Shown here piece after piece: positions 27,699-37,713 of a DNA stretch of 64,000 bases. Every line of letters starts with the position of its first letter. Positions within the stretch are counted from its first letter, which is position 1. The notes below the pieces were generated by a model. The model had not been told where the DNA came from and did no database searches. It worked only from the letters and a program-made list of their open reading frames with translations. Origin of the DNA: CALBPI01 sp963922335 (lineage in GTDB: Bacteria > Pseudomonadota > Gammaproteobacteria > Steroidobacterales > Woeseiaceae); assembly GCA_963922335.1 (NCBI GenBank), contig CAWUIB010000002.1:362208-426207 (forward strand), read 5' to 3'. Both the position numbers and the translations under genes were made by a program.

Positions 27699-30600
27699 TT
27701 AAGCGCTTTCCAAACGCGTCAAAGTGATATGCCAATGTACGCCATCGAGACTGCCCTCGGCGGAAAACGGTGAGTCCTGGTCCGGCTCCCAACGCGTCGC
27801 GAGCGTCTCTGACATGACCAGATCTTTGTACTGTCGAAGCACTGTCTGGATTTGCTCAGAGCCATCGATATGCAGCGCAATACGGTCAGATACGTCGAGA
27901 TCCGCCTGCTTCCTCGCTTCCTGCACCGTTCGAATCAATTCTCTCGCAAGGCCCTCCTCAATCAGCGCATCATTCAACGCCGTATCGAGGCCGACGAGAT
28001 AGCCGGACTCCTCCGCACAGGCATACCCTTCAGCAGAGGCCGTCTCGACCAGCACATCCTCCGCGCCGAGCGATAGCGTCTCGTCGCCGATCCACACTTC
28101 GAAGGTATCGCCACGCGCAACGCTTTTCGCAATCTCTGCGCCATCCGCTTCACTCAAGGCTGCCCGCAACGCGGGAACACGCTTGCCGAACTTGCGACCG
28201 ACAACCGGCAGGTTGGGCTTGATTCGGTATTCGACCAGATCAGCGTCCTGGGCGATGATCTCGATCAGCTTCACGTTCAGCTCTTCTTCTATTTGTGCGG
28301 TATGGGTCAATACAGCCGCATCTGAAGCCGCGCTCGGGGTCCGGACCAACAGCCTTGAGAGCGGTTGACGCGTTCGCACGCCGCTTTGTGCGCGAGCGGC
28401 GCGACCGAGGCCAACCACTCGCTGGATGACATCGACCGCTTCGAGTAAACCGCGGTCGATCAGCGTGTCATCGGCAACCGGCCAGTTGGCAAGGTGCACA
28501 CTCAAAGGCGCATCCGAATCCACGCTCGTCACAAGATTGCGATACAGCGTTTCTGACAGGAACGGCGTGAACGGCGCCATCAAATAGACGACGCCCGTAA
28601 GACACTCGTACAACGTGTCGTAGGCAAATCGCTTATCGACCGCATCTTCGCTCTTCCAGAATCGCCGCCGGTTCCGACGCACATACCAGTTAGACAGTTG
28701 GTCCACCAGTCGCTCGATAGCCAATCCCGCACGCTGCGCATCGAAACGCTCCATCGCGTCAGTTACCTCGACAATCGTGCTGTTCAGCAACGCAACCGCC
28801 CATCGATCGATTTCCGGTCGATCCGTAACCTCTGATCGGGCCTGGAAGTCCACGCTATCGAGACGCGCATACATGACGAAAAACGCATAGGTATTCCAGA
28901 GCGTGTTGACGAAACTGCTCGCAACCTCGGCGACGATATCCACCGATATCCGTTTCTGTACGTCCGGGGCGACACGGGCCAGAAAATACCAGCGCAGCGC
29001 ATCCGCGCCGACGGTGTCGAACACCTCATACGGATTCAGGATGTTGCCCTGCGATTTCGACATCTTCTTGCCTTCGGCATCGACGATATGGCTCAGGCAG
29101 ATGACATTCCGGTAGGCAACGCTGTCCGAGACGAGCGTTGCAATCGCGTGCAAGGTATAAAACCAACCGCGGGTCTGATCAATGGCCTCGCAAATGTAGT
29201 CGGCAGGGAAATGTGCCTCGAACTGATCTTCGTTTTCGAACGGGTAATGCCATTGAGCGTAGGACATCGCGCCGGAATCAAACCAACAATCGATAACCTC
29301 GGGCACACGGCGCCATGTGTGGCCGTCTTTCTCGAACTCGATCTCATCTACAGCAGGGCGATGTAGATCGACCTCCGATAAGTCGCGCCCTGCTAACGTC
29401 GAGAGCTCCTCAACACTGCCAACGCACCGGAACTCGCCCTCACCGTTTGTCCACACAGGTAACGGTGTTCCCCAGAAGCGCTCGCGCGACAACGCCCAAT
29501 CCACGTTGTTCTCGAGCCAGTTGCCGAAACGCCCATCACGGATGGTCTCCGGAACCCAATTGATCGTCTGATTCAATTCGACCATCCGATCGCTACGATC
29601 TGTGGTGCGGATATACCACGCGTTCTTGGCGTAGTAGATGATCGGATCTCCCGTACGCCAACCGAATGGATAGTTATGCAGGTATCGCTCGGAGCGGAAC
29701 ATGGTGCCGCGCTCTTTTAATAGTTTGATCAGAACCGGATCAGCATCCTTGAAGAACATGCCGGCTACGGGAGTGATCTCAGGTTTGAAATGACCATCCA
29801 GCCCAACGCCGTGTAAGACGGGTAACCCATTGGCCTGGCCCAGCGCCAGGTCATCGACACCGTAGGCTGGGGCGGTGTGCACGATACCCGTGCCGTCCTC
29901 AACGGTGACAAAGTCGGCATGCCAGACATGAAACGCAGGACAGTCGTCGGGCACTTCGAGGTAATCAAAGATCCGTCGATAGCGTTTTCCGATAAGCGTT
30001 TCGCCTTTCACCGTCTCGAGCACCGTGTGCTCTCGCTCACCGAGCACACGCTCACGCAGTGCACTGGCGACGATCAGCGTTTCCTGACCATGCTGCACAT
30101 AGTCGTAATCCACATCCCGGTGCACGGCGAGTGCCAAATTCGATGGCAAGGTCCACGGTGTTGTGGTCCAGACGAGAAAATGTGTGTTGTCGGCATCTTC
30201 CAACGTGAAGCGCACAAAAATAGATGGGTCTTCGACTTCGCGATATCCCTGCGCGAGCTCGTGCGACGACAAGGTCGCGCCAATCCGGGGATCGTACGGA
30301 ACGACTTTATAGCCGCGATAGATCAGCCCCTGATCCCAAATTTTCTGCAACAGGTTCCAGACGGATTCGATATAGCTGTTGTCGAGGGTGACATACGCCT
30401 CATCGAGGTTGACCCAGAATCCCATGCGCTCGGTCATGCGCTCCCAGTCGGCGACATAGGTCATGACCGACTCGCGGCATCGACGGGTGAACTCCTCAAT
30501 ACCGACCTTGGCTTCGATCTCCGCCTTGTCAAAAATCCCGAGTTGCTTCTCTACTTCGTGCTCAACGGGCAAACCATGCGTGTCCCATCCAGCCTTGCGT

Positions 30601-30842
30601 GGCACGTAATGCCCTTGCATCGTCTTGTAGCGAGGAAACACGTCCTTGAAGGTACGTGCCAACACATGGTGGATACCGGGTTTACCGTTCGCCGTCGGCG
30701 GCCCTTCGTTAAAGCTGAAACGAGGACCTGACTCTCGATTCTTGAGCGATTGTGCGAACACATCATGCTCACGCCAGAACTCGAGTACTTCGGCCTCCAG
30801 GGAAGGACCGTTATAGCGACCAGTGACAGGATCAAAACTCAT
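27699..30842 (-). CDS. ileS: Isoleucyl-tRNA synthetase, type 2, with swapped HIGH motif
   Basis: It charges tRNA-Ile with isoleucine. The length (1047 residues) and opening are of the eukaryote-like type 2 class, longer than the roughly 930-residue type 1. Catalytic core signatures are present: GPPTANGKPGIHHVLARTFK at 48-67, GWDTHGLPVEHEVEKQLG, the editing domain (VWTTTPWTLPSNLALAV), CWFDSGAMSYAQWHYP and KMSKSQGN. The first signature, normally HxGH, reads GIHH (residues 56-59), that is, positions one and three exchanged. Such GxHH enzymes have been described as highly resistant to mupirocin. The ATG ending at 30842 has no clear ribosome site; a GTG 39 nt upstream lies inside the leader hairpin and is unlikely to be used. 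Confidence 0.95.
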   Translation of the reverse strand: MSFDPVTGRYNGPSLEAEVLEFWREHDVFAQSLKNRESGPRFSFNEGPPTANGKPGIHHVLARTFKDVFPRYKTMQGHYVPRKAGWDTHGLPVEHEVEKQLGIFDKAEIEAKVGIEEFTRRCRESVMTYVADWERMTERMGFWVNLDEAYVTLDNSYIESVWNLLQKIWDQGLIYRGYKVVPYDPRIGATLSSHELAQGYREVEDPSIFVRFTLEDADNTHFLVWTTTPWTLPSNLALAVHRDVDYDYVQHGQETLIVASALRERVLGEREHTVLETVKGETLIGKRYRRIFDYLEVPDDCPAFHVWHADFVTVEDGTGIVHTAPAYGVDDLALGQANGLPVLHGVGLDGHFKPEITPVAGMFFKDADPVLIKLLKERGTMFRSERYLHNYPFGWRTGDPIIYYAKNAWYIRTTDRSDRMVELNQTINWVPETIRDGRFGNWLENNVDWALSRERFWGTPLPVWTNGEGEFRCVGSVEELSTLAGRDLSEVDLHRPAVDEIEFEKDGHTWRRVPEVIDCWFDSGAMSYAQWHYPFENEDQFEAHFPADYICEAIDQTRGWFYTLHAIATLVSDSVAYRNVICLSHIVDAEGKKMSKSQGNILNPYEVFDTVGADALRWYFLARVAPDVQKRISVDIVAEVASSFVNTLWNTYAFFVMYARLDSVDFQARSEVTDRPEIDRWAVALLNSTIVEVTDAMERFDAQRAGLAIERLVDQLSNWYVRRNRRRFWKSEDAVDKRFAYDTLYECLTGVVYLMAPFTPFLSETLYRNLVTSVDSDAPLSVHLANWPVADDTLIDRGLLEAVDVIQRVVGLGRAARAQSGVRTRQPLSRLLVRTPSAASDAAVLTHTAQIEEELNVKLIEIIAQDADLVEYRIKPNLPVVGRKFGKRVPALRAALSEADGAEIAKSVARGDTFEVWIGDETLSLGAEDVLVETASAEGYACAEESGYLVGLDTALNDALIEEGLARELIRTVQEARKQADLDVSDRIALHIDGSEQIQTVLRQYKDLVMSETLATRWEPDQDSPFSAEGSLDGVHWHITLTRLESA

Positions 30843-30865
30843 GCGAATCAAACTTGAAGAACGAC

Positions 30866-30909
30866 AAAAAAATGCCGGCACTATGGCCGGCGCACCGGGC
30901 CTTTGGCCC
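30866..30909 (-). terminator. Terminator hairpin and second hairpin in the ileS leader
   Basis: On the minus strand a 6-bp GC stem (GCCGGC, plus 30886-30891 and 30874-30879, 6-nt loop) is followed by one A and seven T residues, a classic intrinsic terminator, ending about 24 nt before the ileS ATG. Just upstream is a second small hairpin, GGGCC-AAA-GGCCC (30897-30909). No minus-strand gene lies upstream that would need a terminator. The shared GGCC elements could allow alternative pairing, so leader attenuation of ileS is a reasonable inference. No Ile-rich leader peptide is seen. Confidence 0.6.
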
Positions 30910-30979
30910 TGCGCAGAACTTTACTCTTGCAGGTCAAAAAGGCAAGCGTTTGAGACTGTGCACATGGGATACTCATCGC

Positions 30980-31930
30980 ATGGAACGATTCCCCGAGGCT
31001 CGCAGGGTTAACTGTGGAGCGGTACATTTAGCGACCTATTCCAAAGGCGAAGGTCCGCCGGTGATCTTCTGCCATGGTTTTCCCGAACTCGCTTACTCGT
31101 GGCGCTATCAGTTACCGGCTATCGCCAAAGCGGGCTTTCACGCCATCGCGCCGGACATGCGCGGCTACGGGGCCAGCGACAAACCGAGTGGCGTTGAGCA
31201 CTATGACATCTTCCATCTGATGTCGGATCTCGACGGGCTGCTCGACGCGCTTGGAGAAACGTCTGCCTACTGGGTGGGACACGACTGGGGAGCGCTCTTG
31301 CTCTGGCAATATGCGCTGATGCGACCCGAGAAAATGCGGGGGCTGATCGCGTTGAACATTCCCTTTGCGCCACGTCGCACGGTCGACCCCATGGTGATGA
31401 CCCGCGAGGTTCTGGGCGATGACTTCTACATTGTCAATTTTCAGGATTCCCATGAAGCCGATGACGCGTTCGATGCGGACCCCGAACGCTTCCTGCGTGC
31501 GATGTACCGGCGATTACCGGCGACTCGCGCACAATTCAACGCGACCGATCCTGCTGCCAGACAGCCGTTCAGCATGCTCCGCGAGATGCGCAAGGCGACA
31601 CTTCCCGGGCAAGCGCTGATGTCGGACGACGATTTGGCAATCTATGTTGATGCATTCCGGTCTGGCGGCTTCACGGCGCCCATCAATTGGTATCGAAACT
31701 GGTCGAGAAACTGGCGCGAAACTGCGGGCGTCGCCCAAAAGGTCACCACACCGACGCTATTCATCGGCGCCGAAGACGACATACTGATTGCGCCCGAACA
31801 CATTGAGGCAATGCGCCGCTATGTCGATCCGCTCGAAGTGTCGATGATCGAAAACTGCGGCCACTGGACCCAACAGGAGCATCCGGAACGGGTGAATCAG
31901 CTCATTATCGATTGGCTCCAGCGTCACTAG
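30980..31930 (+). CDS. Alpha/beta-fold hydrolase, epoxide hydrolase-like
   Basis: A 316-residue protein read from the ATG at 30980; 42 in-frame codons upstream would overlap the ileS leader hairpins and are dismissed. Motifs are those of soluble epoxide hydrolases and haloalkane dehalogenase relatives: HGFPELAYSWRYQLPAIA (oxyanion HGFP), DMRGYGASDKP, nucleophile Asp in GHDWGALLLW, acid in LFIGAEDDILI and His in ENCGHWTQQEHPE. With Asp as nucleophile and an HGxP motif, epoxide hydrolysis is the best guess; the substrate is unknown. It is followed by an SDR gene on the same strand. Confidence 0.88.
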   Translation: MERFPEARRVNCGAVHLATYSKGEGPPVIFCHGFPELAYSWRYQLPAIAKAGFHAIAPDMRGYGASDKPSGVEHYDIFHLMSDLDGLLDALGETSAYWVGHDWGALLLWQYALMRPEKMRGLIALNIPFAPRRTVDPMVMTREVLGDDFYIVNFQDSHEADDAFDADPERFLRAMYRRLPATRAQFNATDPAARQPFSMLREMRKATLPGQALMSDDDLAIYVDAFRSGGFTAPINWYRNWSRNWRETAGVAQKVTTPTLFIGAEDDILIAPEHIEAMRRYVDPLEVSMIENCGHWTQQEHPERVNQLIIDWLQRH

Positions 31931-31969
31931 CGCCGCATCTGCAAAGGTGCGCCTGACGAATTGAACAGT

Positions 31970-32725
31970 ATGACCCCATTACCGAAAACCGCTGTGATCG
32001 TCGGCGCCAGCCGAGGCGTTGGCAACGCAATCGCAAGACTGTTGCTTGAGCGTGGCTGCGAAACGGTGTTCTGCGCATCTCGAGATACCTCTAAAGCAAC
32101 CGGAATCGCGACCCTGAACCAAGACTTCGGCGACCGAGTTGTGGCGGTCGACGTTGACATAACCGACGATAATAGTGTCGCTGAGGCGGCCTCAGCAGTT
32201 GCTACCCGCACCGATCAAATCGATTGGATCATCAATACGGCGGGTCTGTTGCACGACGGCGAGCTTCAGCCTGAGCGAAGGCTTGCCGATATCCAATCCA
32301 GTAATCTTTTGCGCTTGTTTGCGGTCAATAGTGTTGGGCCGCTGCTGCTGGCTCGATACTTCGCGCCGCTGCTACCGCGTCAGGAGACTTGCGTGGTGGC
32401 ATCACTCTCGGCGAGGGTCGGTAGCATTGGCGACAATCGACTGGGCGGATGGTACGGCTACAGGGCGTCCAAGGCCGCGCAGAACATGTTGATCAGGACG
32501 CTGTCCATTGAACTGCGAAGGCGCTACAAGCGTGTTCGTTGTGTGGCACTGCATCCGGGCACGGTGGAAACCGATCTCAGCGCGCCGTTTCGAGGGGGTG
32601 TCGCGGAGAAGAAGCTGTTCAGCCCGGCCATGTCCGCTGACTACCTGCTGAAGGTATTGGAACAATTGAATGACGATGACAACGGTAAATTTTTTGCGTG
32701 GGATGGCCAGGAAATTCCCTGGTAG
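31970..32725 (+). CDS. SDR-family oxidoreductase, C-factor-like
   Basis: A 251-residue short-chain dehydrogenase. It has the cofactor site VGASRGVGNAIARLL, an NTAGLL motif, catalytic Tyr and Lys in WYGYRASKAA, and LHPGTVETDLSAPF. The YGYRASKAAQNM version is the one found in C-factor (CsgA)-type SDRs. It is read from the ATG at 31970, although an in-frame TTG lies 9 nt before. The next gene (DUF547) starts inside its 3' end, so the two are translationally linked. The substrate is not known. Confidence 0.87.
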   Translation: MTPLPKTAVIVGASRGVGNAIARLLLERGCETVFCASRDTSKATGIATLNQDFGDRVVAVDVDITDDNSVAEAASAVATRTDQIDWIINTAGLLHDGELQPERRLADIQSSNLLRLFAVNSVGPLLLARYFAPLLPRQETCVVASLSARVGSIGDNRLGGWYGYRASKAAQNMLIRTLSIELRRRYKRVRCVALHPGTVETDLSAPFRGGVAEKKLFSPAMSADYLLKVLEQLNDDDNGKFFAWDGQEIPW

Positions 32726-33464
32726 CAAAGCTCTGGCTCTGTCAGCTCTTGCGCTGTTCTCCACAGCGCAGGCTGATGCATTGCACGAGGTATTCGCACC
32801 GTTCGAATCGCTGCTTGCAACCGAGGTATCCGGCGGAGATGTGAACTACCCCGCTTTTGCTGAGTCGGAAGCGTTCGCCCAGATGATGCAGGCCCTCGCT
32901 ACAGTAGCGCCATCCGCAGATGCGGATCAGGCCACGCGTTTGGCGTTCTATATCAACGCTTACAACGCAACATCGATCCAGGGCATTCTCGATGGTTTCT
33001 CGCCCTCCTCAGTCTGGGGTCGACTGCGCTTTTTCAAGCGCCGCCAGTACGAATTGTTCAACACATCAATGTCGCTCTATGAACTCGAGCACGAGCGCAT
33101 CATTGCCGAAGGAGACCCGCGAATTCACTTCGCCATCGTCTGTTCCTCAAAGTCCTGTCCGCCACTGCGCAGCGCGTTGTACACAGCCGAAGATCTCGAC
33201 AACGAACTGGATGCGGTGACCGGCGCGTTCGTCAACAACCCCAACGGCAACTCGTTCGACCTTGAGACGCGCACAGCGACGCTATCGCGAATCTTCAAGT
33301 GGTACGGCGATGAATTCGCAAAAGCAGGTGGCGGCAGCCTCGCGGGCTACCTGGCTGGTTACGTCGAGGATCCTGAAGTCGCGGAGAGCCTGCGCACGGA
33401 ACGTTGGACGTTCGACTACTATGACTACGACTGGAGCCTCAATGGCACCGCCATTGAAGACTAA
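32703..33464 (+). CDS. Exported DUF547 protein
   Basis: About 253 residues from the ATG at 32703, which gives a compact signal peptide (KALALSALALFSTAQADA). An ATG 33 nt earlier is also possible and would add a short polar extension. The DUF547 core is clear: LAFYINAYNATSIQGIL, LYELEHERI, and HFAIVCSSKSCPPLRSALY with two conserved cysteines. The family is widespread, periplasmic, and of unknown activity. It overlaps the SDR gene and precedes msrP by 21 bp, so it may belong to the same transcript. Confidence 0.85.
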   Translation: MARKFPGSKALALSALALFSTAQADALHEVFAPFESLLATEVSGGDVNYPAFAESEAFAQMMQALATVAPSADADQATRLAFYINAYNATSIQGILDGFSPSSVWGRLRFFKRRQYELFNTSMSLYELEHERIIAEGDPRIHFAIVCSSKSCPPLRSALYTAEDLDNELDAVTGAFVNNPNGNSFDLETRTATLSRIFKWYGDEFAKAGGGSLAGYLAGYVEDPEVAESLRTERWTFDYYDYDWSLNGTAIED

Positions 33465-33485
33465 ATCTGTCAGGAGCACGACCTT

Positions 33486-34433
<948 letters not shown>

Positions 34434-34439
34434 GTCGCG

Positions 34440-35075
34440 ATGAATAGCCTCCAGCAAGTTCGCTTCGTTCTGAAGCCCGTTGTCTTTCTCGCCTGCCTAG
34501 TGCCCCTGGCGCTGGCGATAGCAGGCGCCTTCGGCGTCGCTGGTCAGTCGTTAGGGGCAAACCCTGCCGAGGCACTGCTGGAATTTTTCGGTATCTGGGG
34601 GCTGCGCTTCCTGCTGCTGGGCCTTGCCGTCACCCCACTTCGCAAGCTGACCGGCATCGTCTGGATCGCCCGTTTTCGACGCATGGTGGGTTTGTTCGGC
34701 GCGTTCTACGTCGGTCTGCACTTTACCGTTTACCTTGTACTCGATCAGGGGCTGGCACTTGGACCGATTCTCGAGGACATTGTGAAACGCCCTTACATTA
34801 CTGTCGGATTTGCCGCAGTCCTGATTCTGACTGCGATGACACTCACATCGACGGCTTCAGCGCGTCGACGCCTCGGGCGGAAGTGGCAGAAACTTCACTA
34901 CGGCGCGTATGCCGCCGGAATTCTGGGTGTCTGGCATTTTTGGTGGCAGGTGAAAAAGGACATCACTGAACCGCTGATTTACGCCGCGATCCTCGCGGGG
35001 TTGTTGGGTATCCGAGTCGCGTGGAAACTCAAGCGTCGCCCGGCTCCCAGAGCCACTGCGACCGGCGCTGCATAA
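34440..35075 (+). CDS. msrQ: MsrQ haem-binding membrane subunit
   Basis: A 211-residue membrane protein with about six helices and the histidines expected for b-type haem ligation (FYVGLHFTVYLVLD and KLHYGAYAAGILGVWHFWW). It passes electrons from the respiratory quinone pool or flavin to MsrP. It lies 6 bp after msrP. The 3' end overlaps the convergent M61 peptidase gene by 47 bp. Confidence 0.94.
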   Translation: MNSLQQVRFVLKPVVFLACLVPLALAIAGAFGVAGQSLGANPAEALLEFFGIWGLRFLLLGLAVTPLRKLTGIVWIARFRRMVGLFGAFYVGLHFTVYLVLDQGLALGPILEDIVKRPYITVGFAAVLILTAMTLTSTASARRRLGRKWQKLHYGAYAAGILGVWHFWWQVKKDITEPLIYAAILAGLLGIRVAWKLKRRPAPRATATGAA

Positions 35076-36825
35076 CAGCGTCCGGGACATCGCCAATGGC
35101 GGCTAACGCGATCGTATCTGCCGGCGGCTCCTCGAGCACAACTGTCAGTGCCAACAACCGCGAGCGCCGGAAGACATGCATCGCGACCGATGTTCCCGGC
35201 GTCGACCGATCGATGCGTTTCTCGACTATTGATCCGGACGCTTTGAACCCGTCCACGGCCACAATCTCATCACCGGCTGACAAGCCCGCAATCTGAGCAG
35301 GACTGCCCTTGATGACATTGGCCACTTTGGTGGTTCCGGATGCCAGCGTCATGCCCGCATAGGCACTGACTGCATTGGCGTTGCTCACACCACCGCGATC
35401 GCCCGACCCTGTGCGTGCTCTCACGCTCATTTGTATACCCACCGCTTCCAATAGCGGTGCGATATCAGGATCGTCCGTGCCCCTGATGACTGCATCGAAC
35501 CACGGCGTGAAATCAACGCCGCCAAGCTCGTTGACTACCGACTCGAGTCCGGTTTCCGGCATACCGGCGCCCTCCACATAGAAACGCTGCCAACAGACAC
35601 GCATCACCTCATCGAGATTCGTGGCGGTTTCCGCACGTAACTTGAGGTCGAGCGCCAATGCGACGACTGCACCCTTTGCGTAGTAACTGATGATCGCGTT
35701 CGGCGCGTTTTCGTCCTGTTTGTAAAAGCGCGTCCAGGCATCGAAGCTCGAGTCGGCAAGTGACTGCCGGTGTCGACCGGGCGTGCGCTGTACCCGAGTC
35801 AGGTTTCGCGCCAGCAAGGTCAGATACTCTCCGGTAGAAATCACACCGCTACGAATCAGCGCCAGGTCATCAAAGTAGCTGGTGATGCCCTCGAACACCC
35901 AGAGCAACCGTGTGTATACCTCGCCACTGAGATCGAGCGGTTCAAACGCTGCCGGCTTCAAACGGCGCACGTTCCACAGGTGGAAATATTCGTGGCTGAT
36001 CAGGCCCAACAGCTTTGTGTAGTTTTCGCCATTGTGGGCCGGGCCGGACTGCGGAAGGTCGCCAACACTGATCGCCAAACTGGTTGACCAGCGATGCTCA
36101 AGGCCGCCATAGGTATCAACCTCTGCAAAAGCCAGCACGTCATATCGATCGAGATCCTCTGGAGTACCCATTAATCGATGATGTATTTCAAAAATGCGTT
36201 CGCAATCAGCGGCAAGGCGTGCCTGATCAAACTCTAGCTCACCGCGAATGATTATTCGGTGCGGCACACCGGCAACCTCGAAGGAAACCGCGACCTGATC
36301 GGCGATCTCAACCGGGTGATCCAGGAGTTCGTCGTAATCAGCGCACCGGTAAAGACCAAAGCCACGCTCGTCGGTATCGACCGCCCTCATTGCCGTTGCC
36401 ACCCAAACGCTCTGCGGCAGGGCCGACATCGACGAAATACTCATCTCAACAGGACCCGCATGCCCTACCACTTCCGGGCATAAGCAGGCGGCGTTGAAGT
36501 AGGCGTGATGCTGATCCAGATGCGCACCTCGGACAGACAGGTCCCAGGCGTAAACAGTTAGCGAAATGCTGACGCTGGCGCGCGGCTTAGCGATGCGCCA
36601 ACTTGATTTGTCGAATCGCTCAACCGACAGTGACTGTCCGTCAGCACTCGCTGAGAAGTCGATGACATGTCGCGCGTAATCGCGAACCATGTAGCTACCC
36701 GGAATCCAAGCGGGCAGCCTCAGTATCAAATCACCATCGATCAGCGTTTGATCGACATGGATCCGTACTTCGAATTCGTGACTGGACGGATTGGGTGCAC
36801 CAACCTCGTAACGAACCGCCGTCAC
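35029..36825 (-). CDS. M61-family (glycyl) aminopeptidase with PDZ domain
   Basis: A 598-residue zinc peptidase. The N-terminal beta domain (RLPAWIPGSYMVRDYARHV) is followed by a thermolysin-like core with HEYFH at 278-282 and the third ligand Glu near 312 (VFEGITSYFDDL). A C-terminal PDZ domain (about 500-580; KGSPAQIAGLSAGDEIVAVDG) is typical of M61. No signal peptide is seen, so it acts in the cytosol, cutting peptides with N-terminal Gly or Ala in known relatives. It overlaps the ArgZ-like gene upstream by 4 bp, the last gene of an operon that deals with arginine derivatives. Confidence 0.94.
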   Translation of the reverse strand: MTAVRYEVGAPNPSSHEFEVRIHVDQTLIDGDLILRLPAWIPGSYMVRDYARHVIDFSASADGQSLSVERFDKSSWRIAKPRASVSISLTVYAWDLSVRGAHLDQHHAYFNAACLCPEVVGHAGPVEMSISSMSALPQSVWVATAMRAVDTDERGFGLYRCADYDELLDHPVEIADQVAVSFEVAGVPHRIIIRGELEFDQARLAADCERIFEIHHRLMGTPEDLDRYDVLAFAEVDTYGGLEHRWSTSLAISVGDLPQSGPAHNGENYTKLLGLISHEYFHLWNVRRLKPAAFEPLDLSGEVYTRLLWVFEGITSYFDDLALIRSGVISTGEYLTLLARNLTRVQRTPGRHRQSLADSSFDAWTRFYKQDENAPNAIISYYAKGAVVALALDLKLRAETATNLDEVMRVCWQRFYVEGAGMPETGLESVVNELGGVDFTPWFDAVIRGTDDPDIAPLLEAVGIQMSVRARTGSGDRGGVSNANAVSAYAGMTLASGTTKVANVIKGSPAQIAGLSAGDEIVAVDGFKASGSIVEKRIDRSTPGTSVAMHVFRRSRLLALTVVLEEPPADTIALAAIGDVPDAVMQRRSQWLWEPGDA

Positions 36826-37652
36826 CGATGGGTTACCGGTTCAGTCAACTTCAGGGTCAGACACTTTGCCGAACCTCCAGACTTCAGGAACTCGGAGAGA
36901 TCGACCTCGTTTACGGAGAAGCCAGCGAGCATCAGTTGCGCTTTCAGTGGGGCAGAGGCTTTGTGGACGAACACCTGGTCACCGACATTCACCGCGTTAC
37001 AAGCGAAGTTGCCAGCGTCCATCGTATCGACAATCAGCCGTTTGTGCGGGGGCACTCGCGACTCAATCGCCAGTCTCGACTCGTAATCAAACGCCGGCGG
37101 GTGATACATCAAAAAACCGTCCGTCAGTGGACAGAAACAGGTGTCGATGTGATAGAAGCGCGGATCAGTCAGTCGAATGGATACGAGCTCACGGTCGAAG
37201 TACGCGGCGATTGCCGGGTGCGCTTCGATCTCTGTGCGAAATCCGTAGCCGGTCCACAGCCAGGGGCCACCCCGATCAATCAAGCAATCGCCCGCACCCT
37301 CAAAGCCCAGTTTTTCGTCGAGGTCGAGTAATTCAAAGCCGTTTTCGCGAAACCACCGCTTGAAGTGCTGCTCTTCGGGACGACGCTCATGCGGAACAAA
37401 GTGGCTGGCAATCGCCTTGTCCCCATACACGGCGCCCGCGTTCGCGGTGAACACCATATCTGGCAGGTCCGGCTGCGGATCAATTGTCACCACGTCAGCG
37501 TGCTCACCAATGGCTGCCACCAAGGCGTCCCACTGCTGTTGCGCTTTATCTCGGTCCAGTCGACCTTCGTTGCCGGCCATCCAGGGGTTGATCGCGTTAT
37601 CCACCGTAAAGAAATCCGGTGGGCACATCAGGATTCGATCCCTATCACTCAT
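36822..37652 (-). CDS. Guanidino-group-modifying enzyme, ArgZ/AgrE-like arginine hydrolase
   Basis: A 276-residue five-bladed-propeller (GME fold) enzyme, read from the ATG ending at 37652. The opening MCPPDFFTVDNAINPWM strongly resembles the N-terminal domain of cyanobacterial ArgZ/AgrE arginine dihydrolase. Active-site elements are seen: DMVFTANAG (Asn71), GAGDCL, FYHIDTCFCPL and catalytic Cys264 in GGSAKCL. In the cyanobacterial enzyme, from memory, an Asn at this place is needed to go on from citrulline to ornithine. A plain deiminase or dimethylargininase is the alternative. It lies 61 bp after the CtlX-like gene and overlaps the peptidase start by 4 bp. Confidence 0.78.
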   Translation of the reverse strand: MSDRDRILMCPPDFFTVDNAINPWMAGNEGRLDRDKAQQQWDALVAAIGEHADVVTIDPQPDLPDMVFTANAGAVYGDKAIASHFVPHERRPEEQHFKRWFRENGFELLDLDEKLGFEGAGDCLIDRGGPWLWTGYGFRTEIEAHPAIAAYFDRELVSIRLTDPRFYHIDTCFCPLTDGFLMYHPPAFDYESRLAIESRVPPHKRLIVDTMDAGNFACNAVNVGDQVFVHKASAPLKAQLMLAGFSVNEVDLSEFLKSGGSAKCLTLKLTEPVTHR

Positions 37653-37713
37653 TAGAAAAAGCTCTGAATAGTATTGGTGAGGTCGCGTAGTGTAGCGGTT
37701 CCCGCAGCGCGAA

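Noticed and set aside
29877..30731. 284-codon frame antisense to ileS
   Set aside because: Lies wholly within the synthetase catalytic and editing region and has no features of its own.
30843..30979. T-box riboswitch before ileS
   Set aside because: No T-box bulge (TGGNACCGCG-like) or specifier loop was found; T-boxes are not expected in gammaproteobacteria. Only the terminator hairpins remain.
30854..30979. Upstream extension of the alpha/beta hydrolase from a TTG
   Set aside because: The extra 42 residues run through the ileS leader hairpins and add no fold element; the ATG at 30980 begins shortly before the first core strand.
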